Under the pieces are notes generated by a model. The model did no database searches. It was given only the letters and a program-made list of their open reading frames with translations, and had not been told where the DNA came from. From assembly GCA_028023455.1 (NCBI GenBank), contig JAQFVV010000183.1, forward strand, positions 2,457,975 to 2,521,974: a stretch of DNA of 64,000 bases, in the 5' to 3' direction. This DNA is from Epiperipatus broadwayi (Eukaryota > Onychophora > Udeonychophora > Euonychophora > Peripatidae). The position numbers were made by a program, and so were the translations under genes. This document shows, piece by piece, positions 51,116 through 62,654 of this stretch; within the stretch, counting starts at the first letter, position 1, and each line of letters opens with the position of its first letter.

Positions 51116-51936
51116 TTTGTAAATACTAGTTTTATTAAAATTAAGTCATGTGACATCTGACTTGATTTTTTATCAATTTACCTTTTTTTAAAACACAACA
51201 TAACATTGCCCCCAATAATATAAAGAGTATTAAAATTATTAATGTTATTTATAAAAATTTTATATATAAATAAATAGTAATTATATATAAAAATATTTTT
51301 CTAACTTTGCAGTAGCTCTTTGTGTGTCATTCATTTGTGTTATGATATCTTGTAACCAATGGATATAAGTACTATATCATAGTAAATGTATTTTTTAACA
51401 ATACTCTTTTTTAGTTATATTTAGTCATTGTATGATTTAAATTTTACATCACAAATGTTTACTTTAATCCCACCTAACTTTTTATTGTTATCATCACTTA
51501 GCATTAAAAAGTTTTTTTTAAGGTTCAACGAAATGATATTGTAAATATTTAAATAGAAAAAATATATATTAATAACTATTTATGTTGCTAGCATTTGCTA
51601 ATAAAATATGATTAAAGTTTAAAGTTTATTTTTATTTATAGAATTTTTGGTTTAAAAAGAAAATGCATTACATTAGTTCAGCTTTTAGTTTGAGAAATTT
51701 CTGGAATTTTACACAGCATGTTGAAAGAAAGAATGTTTATAAGTAAAAAATAGTATTGTTTAGTCTGTTCTTGTATATGTTGAGTATTATATATACAAGC
51801 TGGCACATATCACACATATGTATTTATTCAAAATCAGACCAAATAATAAATCAACAAAACATCACATCATATGATTTTTCTGCTTGCATTCAAAATATAC
51901 TTTTAAAAGCAGTAATTTATTTTATTTTTCTGGTCC
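51116..51936. other. AT-rich sequence, nothing recognised
   Basis: No shared repeats seen. Confidence 0.35.
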
Positions 51937-52361
51937 AGGAAAATAAAGTTTTTAATAAATGTGATTTCCCAATTTTTACATATAGAGCTGAAACGTAGGT
52001 GTTTTACAGAATAGTACTATAATGACTACAGACTATATATTGAAGTATGGAGAGCCAAATTAGAGTGATTAAAAATAAAAGACCAGGGGAGAAAACAAAC
52101 AGATATTGTCATTATTAAAAAAGGCTTAAATGAAGATGGGTTGGATACATTGCTAGAAGAAATGATAATAGACTTGCCAATTGAAGTCTAATCCCAAAAC
52201 ATTTTAAAAGACTTAGAAAGAGATTCTGTGTGAGATAGTTGGACGAATAAGTAAGTTTGTTGAAATTATATTGATAAAATGAACTATGGATCAGAGGAAA
52301 TGGATTAGACTTGAAGAGACTTCCATCCTGTGATATACTAATAATGAATGAAAATAATGAT
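51937..52361 (+). mobile_element. Decayed RTE LINE 3'-end fragment
   Basis: From aaataaagtttttaataaat to gaaaataatgatg it follows the C-terminal RT region (tatggagagcc, gatgggttggatacattgct, gaagagacttccatcctg). It is 5'-truncated and has many stops. Confidence 0.75.
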
Positions 52362-54519
52362 GGGTTTGTTCCAGAAGCATCTAGTAAAATTGAAGAGTAA
52401 ATAGATGCTGGATGATGGAACTATAAACACACTATCAGATTATTTTATGATCTATGTTAGTGAGGAGCTTTTGTGCTTGCACAATTTTTAGTCATCTTTA
52501 TTATTTTGTAATGAAAAGCTAATTGCCTGAACTCAGAAGTACTTTAGGGTTTGTCCATAAGCCATTTTATATTGTTATATAGATCTGACACTAAATCAGA
52601 ACCTAATAGTTTAGTGAATTCAGTTTTATGTTAATTGTAGGCATCTTTTTTATCCCTATACTAAGATCTTTACATATACCAACAAACATAACTTTGTTTA
52701 TATTCAGCATTTGTTTTCACTAATATTATTTCATTATTTTTTTAAAAATCCTTCTATTACCTCCAACAATCAATAATAAATTTTTTATTATTTCTACTTT
52801 TTTTTTAAAAAAAAAAAAGCCTATTATCACTTGGGTGTGAAGAGATCACTTGGGTGTGAAGAGACATAACATTTAGCTGCTCTAATGTATTTGTAATGTA
52901 TCAAAATATTGATATAGCACAGTTTTACTTCAATTGGCAATGCCTTTTTTTCTATTTTCTTCGATTTTTCTCAGAATTCAGCCAATATACTTTTACTGAA
53001 TATTAAGTTACTCTCACTATTGAGCTAACTATTCAGAATGTTCTAATCAATCTTTTATACATTTTTTATTTTGGAATACTTTTGCCATTACTTCTTCATA
53101 TTTTATGATAATCTTCACCTTTAATATTTTTATTCTTGTCCTGTATAGAGTAGTAGATTCAAGAGTTAAATATTTCTGTGACTTTCAGATAATATTCATG
53201 ATTACTTTTTGGAAGTTTTTCTCTTCAAATTCTTCTCTCATGTTCAAGTCATACAAATTGCACATTTTTACATCATTAATTATATCCTACTCCATCAATA
53301 TTTTTGGAAAACATATTTATTATAAATTTGCATTATGCATATGTATTTTTATTGAATTAAATAATTGGTATATCTTCCATTAGATATAAAAAATATACAT
53401 ATATTTTATAATGCTTCTTCTGTGTATTACATCATTTATCAAACAGCAACTCCCATATATTACATTTGAGTCCTTCTATACCTTTCATTTTTCGAAAGCT
53501 CTCGGCTAATAGTCACTTGTTAACACTTTTTATTATTTTCTACCTCTTTTTCATTAATTCTCTATTAATATAATATTGTCAATATATATATATTAACTAT
53601 AAGTTTTATTTTTGTTTGGCACAGCTATGATTATGAAGCCATAGAGCTTTGAAAGCGCTAAGCTTTAAATAAATTTAATAACATATAACTTCTTTATTTT
53701 AGCGTTATAAGCACATAAGTATTGATATTAACTATAAGTATATATTCAATTTATTTTCACTTTTTTTTCAATAACTTTACTTGATCTTTTTTAACACCTT
53801 TTTATTTGTAATCTTGTTCTTCCAACATAGCTTTTACTTCCATAGATTTTTTTCTTACTTTATTAATTGTTCAAATTTTTGTTTTATATAAATAAAACAT
53901 TTAACAAGTGTCTTTTTTACTTCTAACTTCAAAGAGTTAAAAATAATTTACAAACATTATTAAAAATCTATTTGTACTGTTTAATTCAGTTTGTAATTTT
54001 GTATCATTACTTTCATAATCAGCTAAAAAACTCAATTCTCCATTTTTCTCTTATTTTTATTTCTTATATTATTCAACTGCTTTTTTGATCCTGAACCTAC
54101 CTCCATATATATATACAAATTTAATTCTCAAGTTCTTTTATTATATCAATAATTGACAAATTATGGTTTTGATTCTCACATGAATAGCTTTTTTAAAAAA
54201 AGAAAAAGCTGAAATAATATAAAGTACTTTTTGTTCTAGTTTTTTTTGCCTACAGACCGAGTGAAGATTTCGAAATACTGTTGTCAGGAGTAATGATTTA
54301 TAAGTATGTTTATAAATACTTTTAAGATTTAAATGGTTTCAAACACTTCTGCCTATATTCATGTATCACTTTTAACCGTTATTCTGGTTTATTATATTTT
54401 ATTCATGAAATAGTTTTATTTGTGGCACAGCACAGCATTTTATTGAATAAAACTAAAGGTATAAGATAAAGTTGTGTCAAACTTTACAAAAACTTGTGAA
54501 ATGTTGATGAATGTAAAAA
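52362..54519. other. AT-rich sequence with a 19-bp two-copy repeat
   Basis: tcacttgggtgtgaagaga occurs twice in tandem at about 52,827-52,864. The sequence near 53,655 (gctttgaaagcgctaagc, then ttaaataaat) looks like the 3' end of some retroelement, but I cannot place it. The 92-codon frame at 53,105-53,383 is of composition type. Confidence 0.35.
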
Positions 54520-54816
54520 GCATCTAAGAATAAAACAGGCAAAACTCACTATACGTATTGCCACACACATCAAGCTAGAGTAATCAATGGATGCCAGAAA
54601 AGGCTTGTGCATAAAATCCCCATCTAGTGCCTAGTCTGGGGATATTGGATGAGTAGGCACTAGATGAGGATTTTATGCACAAGCCTTCTGGAATCCATTG
54701 ATTACTCTAGCTTGCTGTGTGTGGCAATACTATAGTGAGTTTTGCCTGTTTTAACAACAGCTATACACAAGCATAAGAAGTGGTGGTCATGTGATGTTTA
54801 TTGGCATCTAAGAATA
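54520..54816. mobile_element. Short family A fold-back element with 13-bp target duplication
   Basis: The element at 54,533-54,803 starts AAACAGGCAAAACTC and ends gtgatgtttattg. Exact direct repeats gcatctaagaata flank it (54,520-54,532 and 54,804-54,816). It is a left inverted arm (~105 bp) joined to a longer right arm plus the family tail. The right arm begins at tagtctgggg, only a few bases before the expected ribozyme cleavage site, and the ribozyme core itself is missing. Arms are nearly identical, so this copy is young. Confidence 0.82.
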
Positions 54817-55139
54817 GTTATATTACATCACATGTGAGCACATTATGTACACAACATGATGATAGCTATTATGAAACTGTTTTAGTATTAGAACAATTGT
54901 GTTTTACATTCAGCATAAAGTTTATATAAAACAAATATCTTTTTTTTTCTTTTCATCAAACAGTATTTTACAATTTTATATCTTGAACCATGAATGTAAA
55001 CATTTTTTTTACTTATGTTTTGCTATTTTTAAAATTAAAATCAAGATTATTATGAAATAATAATATAAAAGACCTGAAAATATCTGATTATTATATTTAA
55101 TATTAATTTCATTTTTAAAACTATATGTAATTATTGCAT
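54817..55139. other. AT-rich sequence, nothing recognised
   Basis: The interval between the family A copy and the LINE end; no features seen. Confidence 0.35.
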
Positions 55140-55159
55140 TACAATATGATGCATCATCA

Positions 55160-56740
55160 TCAACCATTATCAATCCACTGCAGGATGAAGGTCTCTCCAA
55201 GTTTAATCCATCTTCTCTGATCTTTAGCTTCTCTTCTCCACAACACCCCTGCACATTTTCTTATTTCATCCAGCCATCTCACATGTGGTCCGTTTCTGGG
55301 TCTTTTACAATCTCTTGGAATCCAGTTTAAAATTTCAATTGTCCATCTATTTTCATCTCTTCTAGCAATATGTCCAGCCCAACTCCATTTCAATCTTTTA
55401 ATTTTTTCAATAAGGTCAGTAACACCTGTTTGTTGTCTTACCCATACATTGCATTTTCGATCTCTTCTTGTTACTCCCAACATATATCTCTCCATACTCC
55501 TTTGAGTGGTCTGAAGTCTCTGTATTGCTCTTCTATTAAGTGTCCAAGTCTCAGATCCATAAGTAAGAACTGGTAAAACACATTTGTTAAAAACCATCCT
55601 TTTCAAACACATAGGCATATTTCCTTTTAGTATCAAGTTATTTCTACCAAAAGCACTCCAACCAAGTTTAATTCTATGATTAATTTCCTCCATTATGTTT
55701 CCATCTGTATTAATAATCTGACCAAGGTATTTGTAACTGTTAACTTCTTCTAATTCTTCATAATCAATCTTTATTTTTATATTTTGAGCAAATCGATTAA
55801 ACATTACTTTAGTCTTTTTAACATTTATCTTTAGTCCTACTTTTCTACTTCCATCTGCTAACTCCTGCAACATTTCCTGCAGCTCTGAAGCATTATTTGC
55901 AAAAACAAGTACATCATCTGTGAAATCTAAATGACTTAAATACTCTCCATTTACTTTCACTTCTTTAGTTTCCCATTTTAATCCACAAAATACTTCTTGC
56001 AGCACTGCTGTAAAGAGTTTTGGAGATATGGAGTCACCTTGTCTTACACCTTTCTCAATGTTGATTTTTCCAGTATCATTATGTAATCTAATTGTTGCTG
56101 TTGCATTTTTATAAATATTCTTTAAAATATGACAATATCCTGGATCTATACCTTGATGATCCAATGCTTTAATCACTGAAGAAATGTGTATAGAATCGAA
56201 TGCCTTTTCATAATCTACAAATCCAAAACATAATGACAACTCATATTCATTTGTCCTTTCTATGACTTCTCTCAATACCTGGATATGATCTATTGTACTA
56301 AAACCACTTTTAAATCCAGCTTGTTCTCTTGGTTGGTGGAAATCCAAAGTTCTCTGTAGACGAGTTGTAATTATCTTGGTAAAAATTTTATATAAAACTG
56401 ATAAAAGGCTGATAGGTCTGTAATTTCTAATATCTTCTTTATCACCTTTTTTAAATATTAATATTATTACTGCATTCTTCCAATCTTCCGGTACATCTTT
56501 ATCATTTAGACATTTGGTATATAACTTTGCTAAAATTGTTTCTATTTCTTCACCTGCTTCTTTTAATATATCAATTATAATTCCATCATTTCCTGGAGCC
56601 TTTCCTTTCTTCATACACTTAATTGCATGTCTCACTTCTTCATTTAAAATTCTGGGCAATTCGGAAGATGTAATAGATATAGGAGGTACTTGTTCTTTAT
56701 TACTATATAATTCTTGATAAAAATCTTCTACCAATTTCAT
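55160..56740 (-). CDS. RTE LINE reverse transcriptase (526-codon open part)
   Basis: The reverse transcriptase would copy the LINE RNA at a nick in target DNA. Motifs in order: KGKAPGNDGI (residues 45-54), KKGDKEDIRNYRPISLLS (~97-114), palm motif A GFVDYEKAFDS (173-183, catalytic Asp 176), GVRQGDSISP (231-240), and palm motif C LDFTDDVLVF (271-280, catalytic Asp pair 275-276). Then come the RTE C-terminal blocks YGSETWTLNRR and AGHIARRDENRW. Motif C has Thr where the copy at 16.7 kb has the usual Ala (FADD). The Met used as start is internal; in the intact element this is the second half of a longer endonuclease-RT protein, and the frame joins the upstream part through a one-base frameshift near 56,770. 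All catalytic aspartates are present. Confidence 0.88.
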   Translation of the reverse strand: MKLVEDFYQELYSNKEQVPPISITSSELPRILNEEVRHAIKCMKKGKAPGNDGIIIDILKEAGEEIETILAKLYTKCLNDKDVPEDWKNAVIILIFKKGDKEDIRNYRPISLLSVLYKIFTKIITTRLQRTLDFHQPREQAGFKSGFSTIDHIQVLREVIERTNEYELSLCFGFVDYEKAFDSIHISSVIKALDHQGIDPGYCHILKNIYKNATATIRLHNDTGKINIEKGVRQGDSISPKLFTAVLQEVFCGLKWETKEVKVNGEYLSHLDFTDDVLVFANNASELQEMLQELADGSRKVGLKINVKKTKVMFNRFAQNIKIKIDYEELEEVNSYKYLGQIINTDGNIMEEINHRIKLGWSAFGRNNLILKGNMPMCLKRMVFNKCVLPVLTYGSETWTLNRRAIQRLQTTQRSMERYMLGVTRRDRKCNVWVRQQTGVTDLIEKIKRLKWSWAGHIARRDENRWTIEILNWIPRDCKRPRNGPHVRWLDEIRKCAGVLWRREAKDQRRWIKLGETFILQWIDNG

Positions 56741-57027
56741 GATGTCATCTCTCTTTTTAGTAATAATTCCATCTTTTTTCTTATTGCAGATATAAATTTC
56801 CTACCAATACCAAAATGTTGTTTAACATTTTTGAGACTTTTATTTTCTTCTACAGCTTTCCTTGCTATTTCACAGTTATACTTTCTTATATCATTTTCAA
56901 CTCTTTTCCGTACCATTTTACAAAATTCGAGATATTCAATTCTTTTTAATACATCATTTTTGTATATCTTCATATTCCTTCTTTTCTTCATAAATTCTCT
57001 AGTCTCAGTAGAAATTTTATTAGTCAA
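56737..57027 (-). pseudogene. RTE LINE linker between endonuclease and RT (frameshifted part)
   Basis: A 96-codon piece, basic and rich in K, R and E. It runs in a frame one base off both neighbours. At each end the frame slips in a run of A (near 57,030 and near 56,770), where one extra A would restore continuity. Two A-run losses in 300 bp suggest natural decay, or possibly an assembly error. Confidence 0.75.
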
Positions 57028-58025
57028 TTGCTGCTTTTTCTACCAGCTATGTTTGTTGCAGTTTTTAAAAGTGTATCAGTTATTTTCATATTAATTTCAT
57101 TCAAATCTGAATCATGTTCAAAATCTCCTAACACTTGAAACCTATTTGTAAGTTCTAATTTAAATTCATTAGAATGTTTCTGAAGATTAGGAATATCAAC
57201 TGTAAATATTGTTTTTCTTAATAATTTTTGTCTCTCTAGTTTTACATTAACACGTAACTTACACCTTACTAATCGATGATCACTTCCTGTGTTAAATTTA
57301 TTAAGAACATTACAATCTTGAAATATGTATTTTCTGTTAGTCAAAATATAATCCAATTCTGCTGTACCTTCATTTGGATGCTTCCATGTTCATTTCCTTT
57401 TAACATTTTTCTCAAAAAATGAATTCATAATATAAAGTTTTTCTTTTTCTGCAAACTCCACAAGTCTATGTCCTCTCTCATTTCTATTACCATAACCAAA
57501 ATTACCTACAGCAATTTCATCTTTCATTCATCTACCAATTCTAGCATTAAAGTCTCCCATAACAATTTTAAAATGTTGTTTATTCTGATCAAAAGCCTTT
57601 TGTACATCCATATAAAAATCTTCTACTACTTCATCACTATGAGAACTTGTTGGGGAATAAACCTGAATTATCTGCATTTGGTATCTGCTATTAAGTTGTA
57701 TAACTAATCTTGCCACTCTGTCCAATACACCATCAATCTTCACAATATTGTTCTTCCACTTTTTATTTATAATGAATCCTACTCCACTTGTATTTTCAAT
57801 ATGTGTGCTTTTATAATAGAGTATATGTCCACTTTTTAAATCAATTGTTTCTTCTCCTTTTCTTCTAACTTCACAAAGTCCAATAATGTCCCATTTAATA
57901 TAAGACAGTTCTTCTTCTAATTCTTGCAATCTTCCTTCACTTGAAAGTGATCTGCAGTTGTAAGTACCTAAATAAAAAGTCGTCATCAAATGGCAGCCTG
58001 GGTCCGCAATCGGGATTCTTAGCAT
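57024..58025 (-). pseudogene. RTE LINE APE endonuclease, two in-frame stops
   Basis: The endonuclease would nick target DNA to prime reverse transcription. Visible motifs: TYNCRSL near the start, the metal-binding Glu in LCEVRRKG, VYSPTSSHSDEV, MGDFNARIGR, and the C-terminal GSDHRLVRCKLRV. Stops (TGA) at about 57,526 and 57,386 interrupt one continuous frame; both stand where the protein most likely had Trp (TGG). The first Met precedes TYNCRSL by about 20 residues. No catalytic residue is visibly lost apart from the stops. Confidence 0.82.
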
Positions 58026-58029
58026 CCTC

Positions 58030-58452
58030 CGCCTTCGGCCACCAACTGCTGCCTTGGTTGGTGACTTTACAGCCTCCTGGGAATAAGGGCCATGCTTTAT
58101 TTTTGTCTGTCATAATTGTATATATGTATTGGAAAAATATTTATCATTTACACAAACATTCATTCTGCCTTATCAGGCACTGAGAAGAAAGACCATGGTG
58201 TTTCTTGATCTTAAACTCAGAGGTAAAAAGCCAATAAACTCACCATTCTGGCTAATGCGTGTTGGTGAGCAGCCCATCCATGTTCGTATACTATATGAAT
58301 AATCACATAGTAATAACAGCTGCAACGACAAGAACGTATGGAGTGGACATTAGGAATTTGCCCTGCTCGGTTCCTTTGAGGCCTCCAAGAGGAATCAAAG
58401 GGTCTCCTTTCAGTTAATAGCAAACTCCTTTCTGCAGCCATATGCATATATA
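58030..58452 (-). promoter_or_regulatory. RTE LINE 5' leader
   Basis: A GC-richer region directly upstream of the endonuclease frame. Copies of it at 16.18-16.35, 16.57 and 19.37 kb show it belongs to the element. LINEs of this kind carry an internal promoter in the leader; I see no specific motif. A 76-codon frame inside (58,217-58,447) is not conserved in the other copies as far as I can see. Confidence 0.6.
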
Positions 58453-59411
58453 CACTTCTTGCAAATAAAAAATCTGAAATATATTTAATGAATAATTATT
58501 AAAATATAATTTATAATTTTAATGAATCTCTTATAACTATTATTTTTTTTCTGTATGAATAGATTATTTTTTATATCTTCTTAGAAACCAATGGATTGAA
58601 GTTTCAGTATATTAAAAGTATTAATATGTTCTACATTTTATCCAAGTCTGTTTACTATTTATATACCATTCACTACTTAGCTTTCCATTAAGATTATCTC
58701 ACACATTAGAAAATTTGATAGAACAAATATATTCCTTTTAATTTAACTCTGTCATTATAAAAAAAATATCATTTAGATGTTTGTTTATTTAAATAAATAT
58801 TAAGTAAAACAGGAAAAATATAAAGTCTCTGTTTTTTTACTCATCTTATATCTAATATCTATTTTCTTACAAGAGAACTCTTTTGAACTTTTAAATATAT
58901 TCTGATATATGTTATTAAATACTGTCTAACCCTAATTCAGTTTGCATTAGCAACAATTCCCTTTTTTACATAATTTTTCAATAATTATTTCTGAATCTCC
59001 AATCATGTCTTTTTTAAGATGCAAATTACTCTTTGGATAAAAACATTTCTAATCTATTAGAATTATAGTATACAGCTTTTCCCCAATTTCAACATATGCT
59101 TTAGCAGCCTATAAAATGAAATTATTTATCATATTTTAAAACATTAGTCTATACTTTTTGAAAAAGTCTAATTGATTGGCTGCTTTAGTAAATCATAAAT
59201 TTTATTACAAATATCAAACACTTTTTAAACTGCTATCAAATCCTTGCATATTTCCAAATTCTTTCTCTATACTGCTTCATTATTTTACTTTTTATTTTGT
59301 TTTTATAAATTATTATTTTTTTTACATTTAACATATATAAATGGTTATTATATATGTTTACAAACACACTTCTCCCTTTCTTATATGAAGATTCATCATA
59401 GTGATTTTAAA
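58453..59411. other. AT-rich sequence, nothing recognised
   Basis: No shared repeats seen. Confidence 0.35.
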
Positions 59412-59413
59412 TA

Positions 59414-60499
59414 CACCTGGGTCTCTTTTTACGCGGACTTATTTAACACGATTTTGAAGTTATACGATTCGTGTTTCACCGAAAGTCGAACTCCAATATT
59501 GCGCTATTACTTTAAATAATAAATTTTGTGTAGTTACGTTATATTGAAAGTAATAGCACATTATTGGAATTCGACTTTCAACTTAGTAATTTTAATATTT
59601 TCAGTGCTTTATAATAGTAAGATTTTATGCAATAATGAAATTAAAATCATGATTTCCACATTTTATGTATATACACATTAAATTTTACAAGTTTATAATG
59701 TAAATTTGTTCAAACATTGTGCGTGTTAATTTTGCATTTCAAATCACATTCTGTTTTTGCTTTTTAAAAAAGAACGTAATCAATTATTAATCATTTAGTA
59801 TCCACAAGTTTATTTTTAAAAGGTCAGTAATAGCAGTGGGCACAATTAAATTTGACAATTAAAAATTAAAATCTGATTTTTAATTGTAATTAACAATTTA
59901 AAAATTATGGCGACTTGAAATAATCTGATGTGAAATTTGATTTTTAAACGGAATTGAAAATTAAAGACAAAAATAAGAATTTTAATTTTTAGTTGTTAGT
60001 TTTAATTAATTTTTTCCCAGCAGTGGTGAATAAATGTCTTTTTATTATCATAAGTCTAAGTTCATAAACAATTAATAAAATCATCATCTCAAAGATTAAT
60101 TACTAATTACGTTGTCAACAGAAAAACATTAACACAACACGAGAGTGCAAACGAACGTGTGTTTCGGCAAATAGTGATAATAATTAAAACGTGTATAAAA
60201 ATGTAAATTCATACTGTAAATTATGCATAAAAATATATTATTTTGAATAAAATTAAATATTATAGTTAAAAAAAGTTTGTCTTGTATCAATTTTTTTCAA
60301 ATTTGAAATTTTTTATTAGTCATATTTTATTTCCTTATTTTTTTTTTTGCGCAAATTTTAAAGTAATTTTTACGCGAATTTTGAAAAATCACAGACCGCA
60401 TCCCCCCTTTTTCAATGTAAGTTACGTCTATTTTTGTGCGATTTCATTTGTGCGTGTTTTCTGAGGAACCTATCTATCGCGTAAAACGAGACCCAGGTG
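59414..60499. mobile_element. Non-autonomous DNA transposon relic, TA duplication, ~25-bp inverted ends
   Basis: The left end cacctgggtctctttttacg (59,414) is matched inversely by cgtaaaacgagacccaggtg, ending at 60,499. TA stands on both sides (59,412-59,413 and 60,500-60,501). TA duplication and ends of this type fit the Tc1/mariner/pogo superfamily, with the end motif nearest to pogo/Tigger-like elements. The 1,086 bp carry no transposase frame. A smaller palindrome lies inside at 59,479-59,580 (gaaagtcgaactccaatat and attggaattcgactttc). Confidence 0.72.
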
Positions 60500-60533
60500 T
60501 ATATCAAATTTATTAATCACAAGCAGATAACAT

Positions 60534-60708
60534 TGTAATAACATGAAAGCTAAACCCTTTGAAAGATGCACTTTAAACATGCTTATGTGACAGCCAATCA
60601 GATGTAATAATGACTACACATGGAACTCCCAATTCTAAAACATCTGATTGGCTATCACATAAGCATGTTTAAAGTGCATCTTTTAAGGTTTTAGCCTTCA
60701 CATTATTA
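60534..60708. repeat. Palindrome (MITE-like), arms ~65 bp
   Basis: gatgcactttaaacatgctt and gacagccaatcagatgt are answered by acatctgattggctatc and aagcatgtttaaagtgcatc. Outer symmetry (taaccc, gtaataacatgaaagct and agccttcacattattac) extends it. The unpaired centre is ~35 bp. Confidence 0.75.
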
Positions 60709-60715
60709 CATAGTG

Positions 60716-62252
60716 ATTATCATAAATTTTTACTTGCTGTTGTTACAAATAACCAACTATTTGCTATGGTAATTTTTATAATATGTACCATTTTTTATGT
60801 CCACTCACTTTTTTAAAATGGCAGCTATTATGCAAAAATGCTGATACAATAAGAAATTGACATTATGAAAAGAATGACCTTTTCATAAAATAAAATGCTA
60901 AAATTCATGCTAAGTTAAAGAAATTCTATGCAGTCTTAAATTACATAATTAAAAAACAAACATTGATGATATGGTAATAAAATTCTCTAAAATCAAATTG
61001 AAAATATGATTTTATTTTTTTATTCAGTACCACCATAATATAGTGTATAGTAGCATTGCCGACTAACCAAGATAAAGAAGGTGAACATAAATATTTTTAA
61101 CAAAAACAAAAATAATACAAATTTTATCCAATATAATTCAAGATATTCTTGAAAACTAAACTTTAATCATATTCCTACACTAAAAATAAATTGAAAAATA
61201 TTTACATTATTTAAAATATGACTTAATTTCCCATTTTTTTTATGTCATTACAATAGGACAATTGTTGACTTATCCAAATCCTTTTCATTATAAACAACCT
61301 CAGCAAAATATATATATATATTTATTTAAGTTATTATTTTTTTTAAGAAAAAAAAATCATATTAACTAATTAACTGCACTAAAAATAAATTGAAAAATAT
61401 GTACTGTACATTACATTTATAAATATAATTATATTTAATTGTATTTTTTCATTATAATAGACAAAATAGCATAGACATTTTAGTTCACAGCAAAAAAAAA
61501 AAGAAAATAAAATAAAAATAAATTTCATTTGTTAAATAATCTGAAAAAATAAAGAGCTTAATTCATATAATACATAAAATCCACCATAAATAAATGAGAA
61601 AATATACATTGTTTTAAATTTCTTTCTTTTTTTTTTTTTAATTTTTTTTTACTTGCATTAGTTTAATTTAAAGTGTTAATACTGAAATAAATATCAGTTC
61701 AACAACATTATTTTAAAATAATCAATAGAATGTAAAATATTAATTAGTATTAAAAAAAATATAGCAACTTGTTTACGCTTATAAAAAATCAGTTTATACA
61801 TTGCTTTTTTTAAAATAATAAGATATTCCAAGTTTGTGGCATATTTTGAAATTTATAGTAATGAGTTATTTTTTTTACTATAGAAAATATATTATATTTG
61901 ATTACTTTTAGAAAAGATTTTTGATTTATGAATTTTGTGGAACCAATTTAATTGCTTTTAATGTCCATGGATAAACAAATACATATCTATTTCTCCTCGA
62001 TGTTACAGTTTATTTCATTTAAATACATTAATAGTAATATAAATATATATAAGAAACTTGCTAGCATCACATGCATATGCAATTTCTCATTCCAGTATCA
62101 TCGATTTCTGAAGCACTGATTTTCAAATTAATACTAACTCTAAATTAAATCTTAGTCGTATAACATATCTTAATTATAATTAAAAGATACAAACAACATA
62201 TTAAAATCAAAGCTTTATTAGTGTAGACAAACCCAGTTGAAAGCATGCTCAG
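60716..62252. other. AT-rich sequence, nothing recognised
   Basis: Includes short TA and A runs; no shared repeats seen. Confidence 0.35.
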
Positions 62253-62654
62253 TACTTCATAATTAAAACAGGCAAAACTCACTATATGTATTACCACACA
62301 CAGCAAGCTAGAGTATTCAATGGATGCCAGAAGGCTTGTGCATAAAATCCCCATATAGTGCCTATTCATCCAATATCACCAGACTAGAGGGTTGCATTAG
62401 ACCCTAAGATCTAGGTGCAGTGCTCTCAGATCCAAGGCTCTTCACTGATGAAGTCCAAAAACCAGAAACTAGTCTAGGGCTATTGGATGAGTAAGCACTA
62501 GATGGGGATTTTATGCCCAAGCCTTCTGGCATCCATTGAATATTCTAGCTTGTTGGGTGTGATAATACGTATAGCGAGTTTTGCCTGTTTTAATAACAGT
62601 TATAAGCAAGCATAAGAAATGATGATCATGTGATGTTTATTTACTTCATAATTA
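62253..62654. mobile_element. Family A fold-back hammerhead element with 13-bp target duplication
   Basis: The element at 62,266-62,641 starts AAACAGGCAAAACTC and ends gtgatgtttatt, like the copy at 54.5 kb. Exact direct repeats tacttcataatta flank it (62,253-62,265 and 62,642-62,654). The left inverted arm stops at accagactag, and the right part begins at gggttgcattagaccc, so it contains one ribozyme. The arms match closely, so this is a fairly young copy. Confidence 0.85.
62437..62480 (+). ncRNA. Hammerhead, family A, intact core but weak stems
   Basis: Stem I is cttca against TAGGG (one mismatch). Core CTGATGA, GAAA and GTC are intact, and stem III is ac-ta-gt. Stem II (agtcc-aaaaa-cca) has almost no pairs left. 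Cleavage would be after 62,474. Probably weak or inactive by itself. Confidence 0.55.

Larger units (their letters stand above)
55143..58452 (-). mobile_element. Nearly full-length RTE-clade LINE
   Basis: About 3.3 kb on the minus strand. The leader is at 58,030-58,452, followed by APE-type endonuclease, linker, reverse transcriptase, and an end in a TGATGATGATG tail at 55,150. Its one long protein has endonuclease and RT in a single frame, as in RTE elements. The frame is broken by two in-frame TGA codons and two one-base losses in A runs; the RT part is uninterrupted. Seven other fragments in the window belong to the same family. A convincing target duplication was not found. GC content is higher than the surroundings. 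Confidence 0.88.

Noticed and set aside
53625-53690. gctttgaaagcgctaagc followed by ttaaataaat as a retroelement 3' end
   Set aside because: Suggestive of some retroelement ends, but there is no second copy, tail or duplication in the window.
54255-54300. gtgaagatttcgaaatactgt as a ribozyme or retroelement end
   Set aside because: There is no stem II, and the core has G in place of C3; too little structure to support.
55370-57094. Plus-strand open frames across the LINE (e.g. 56,714-57,094)
   Set aside because: Antisense shadows of the reverse transcriptase and linker; no own features.
57380-57530. TGA read as Trp in the LINE endonuclease
   Set aside because: The long RT frame of the same element uses ordinary TGG codons and other copies show normal decay; two point mutations are simpler than a different genetic code.
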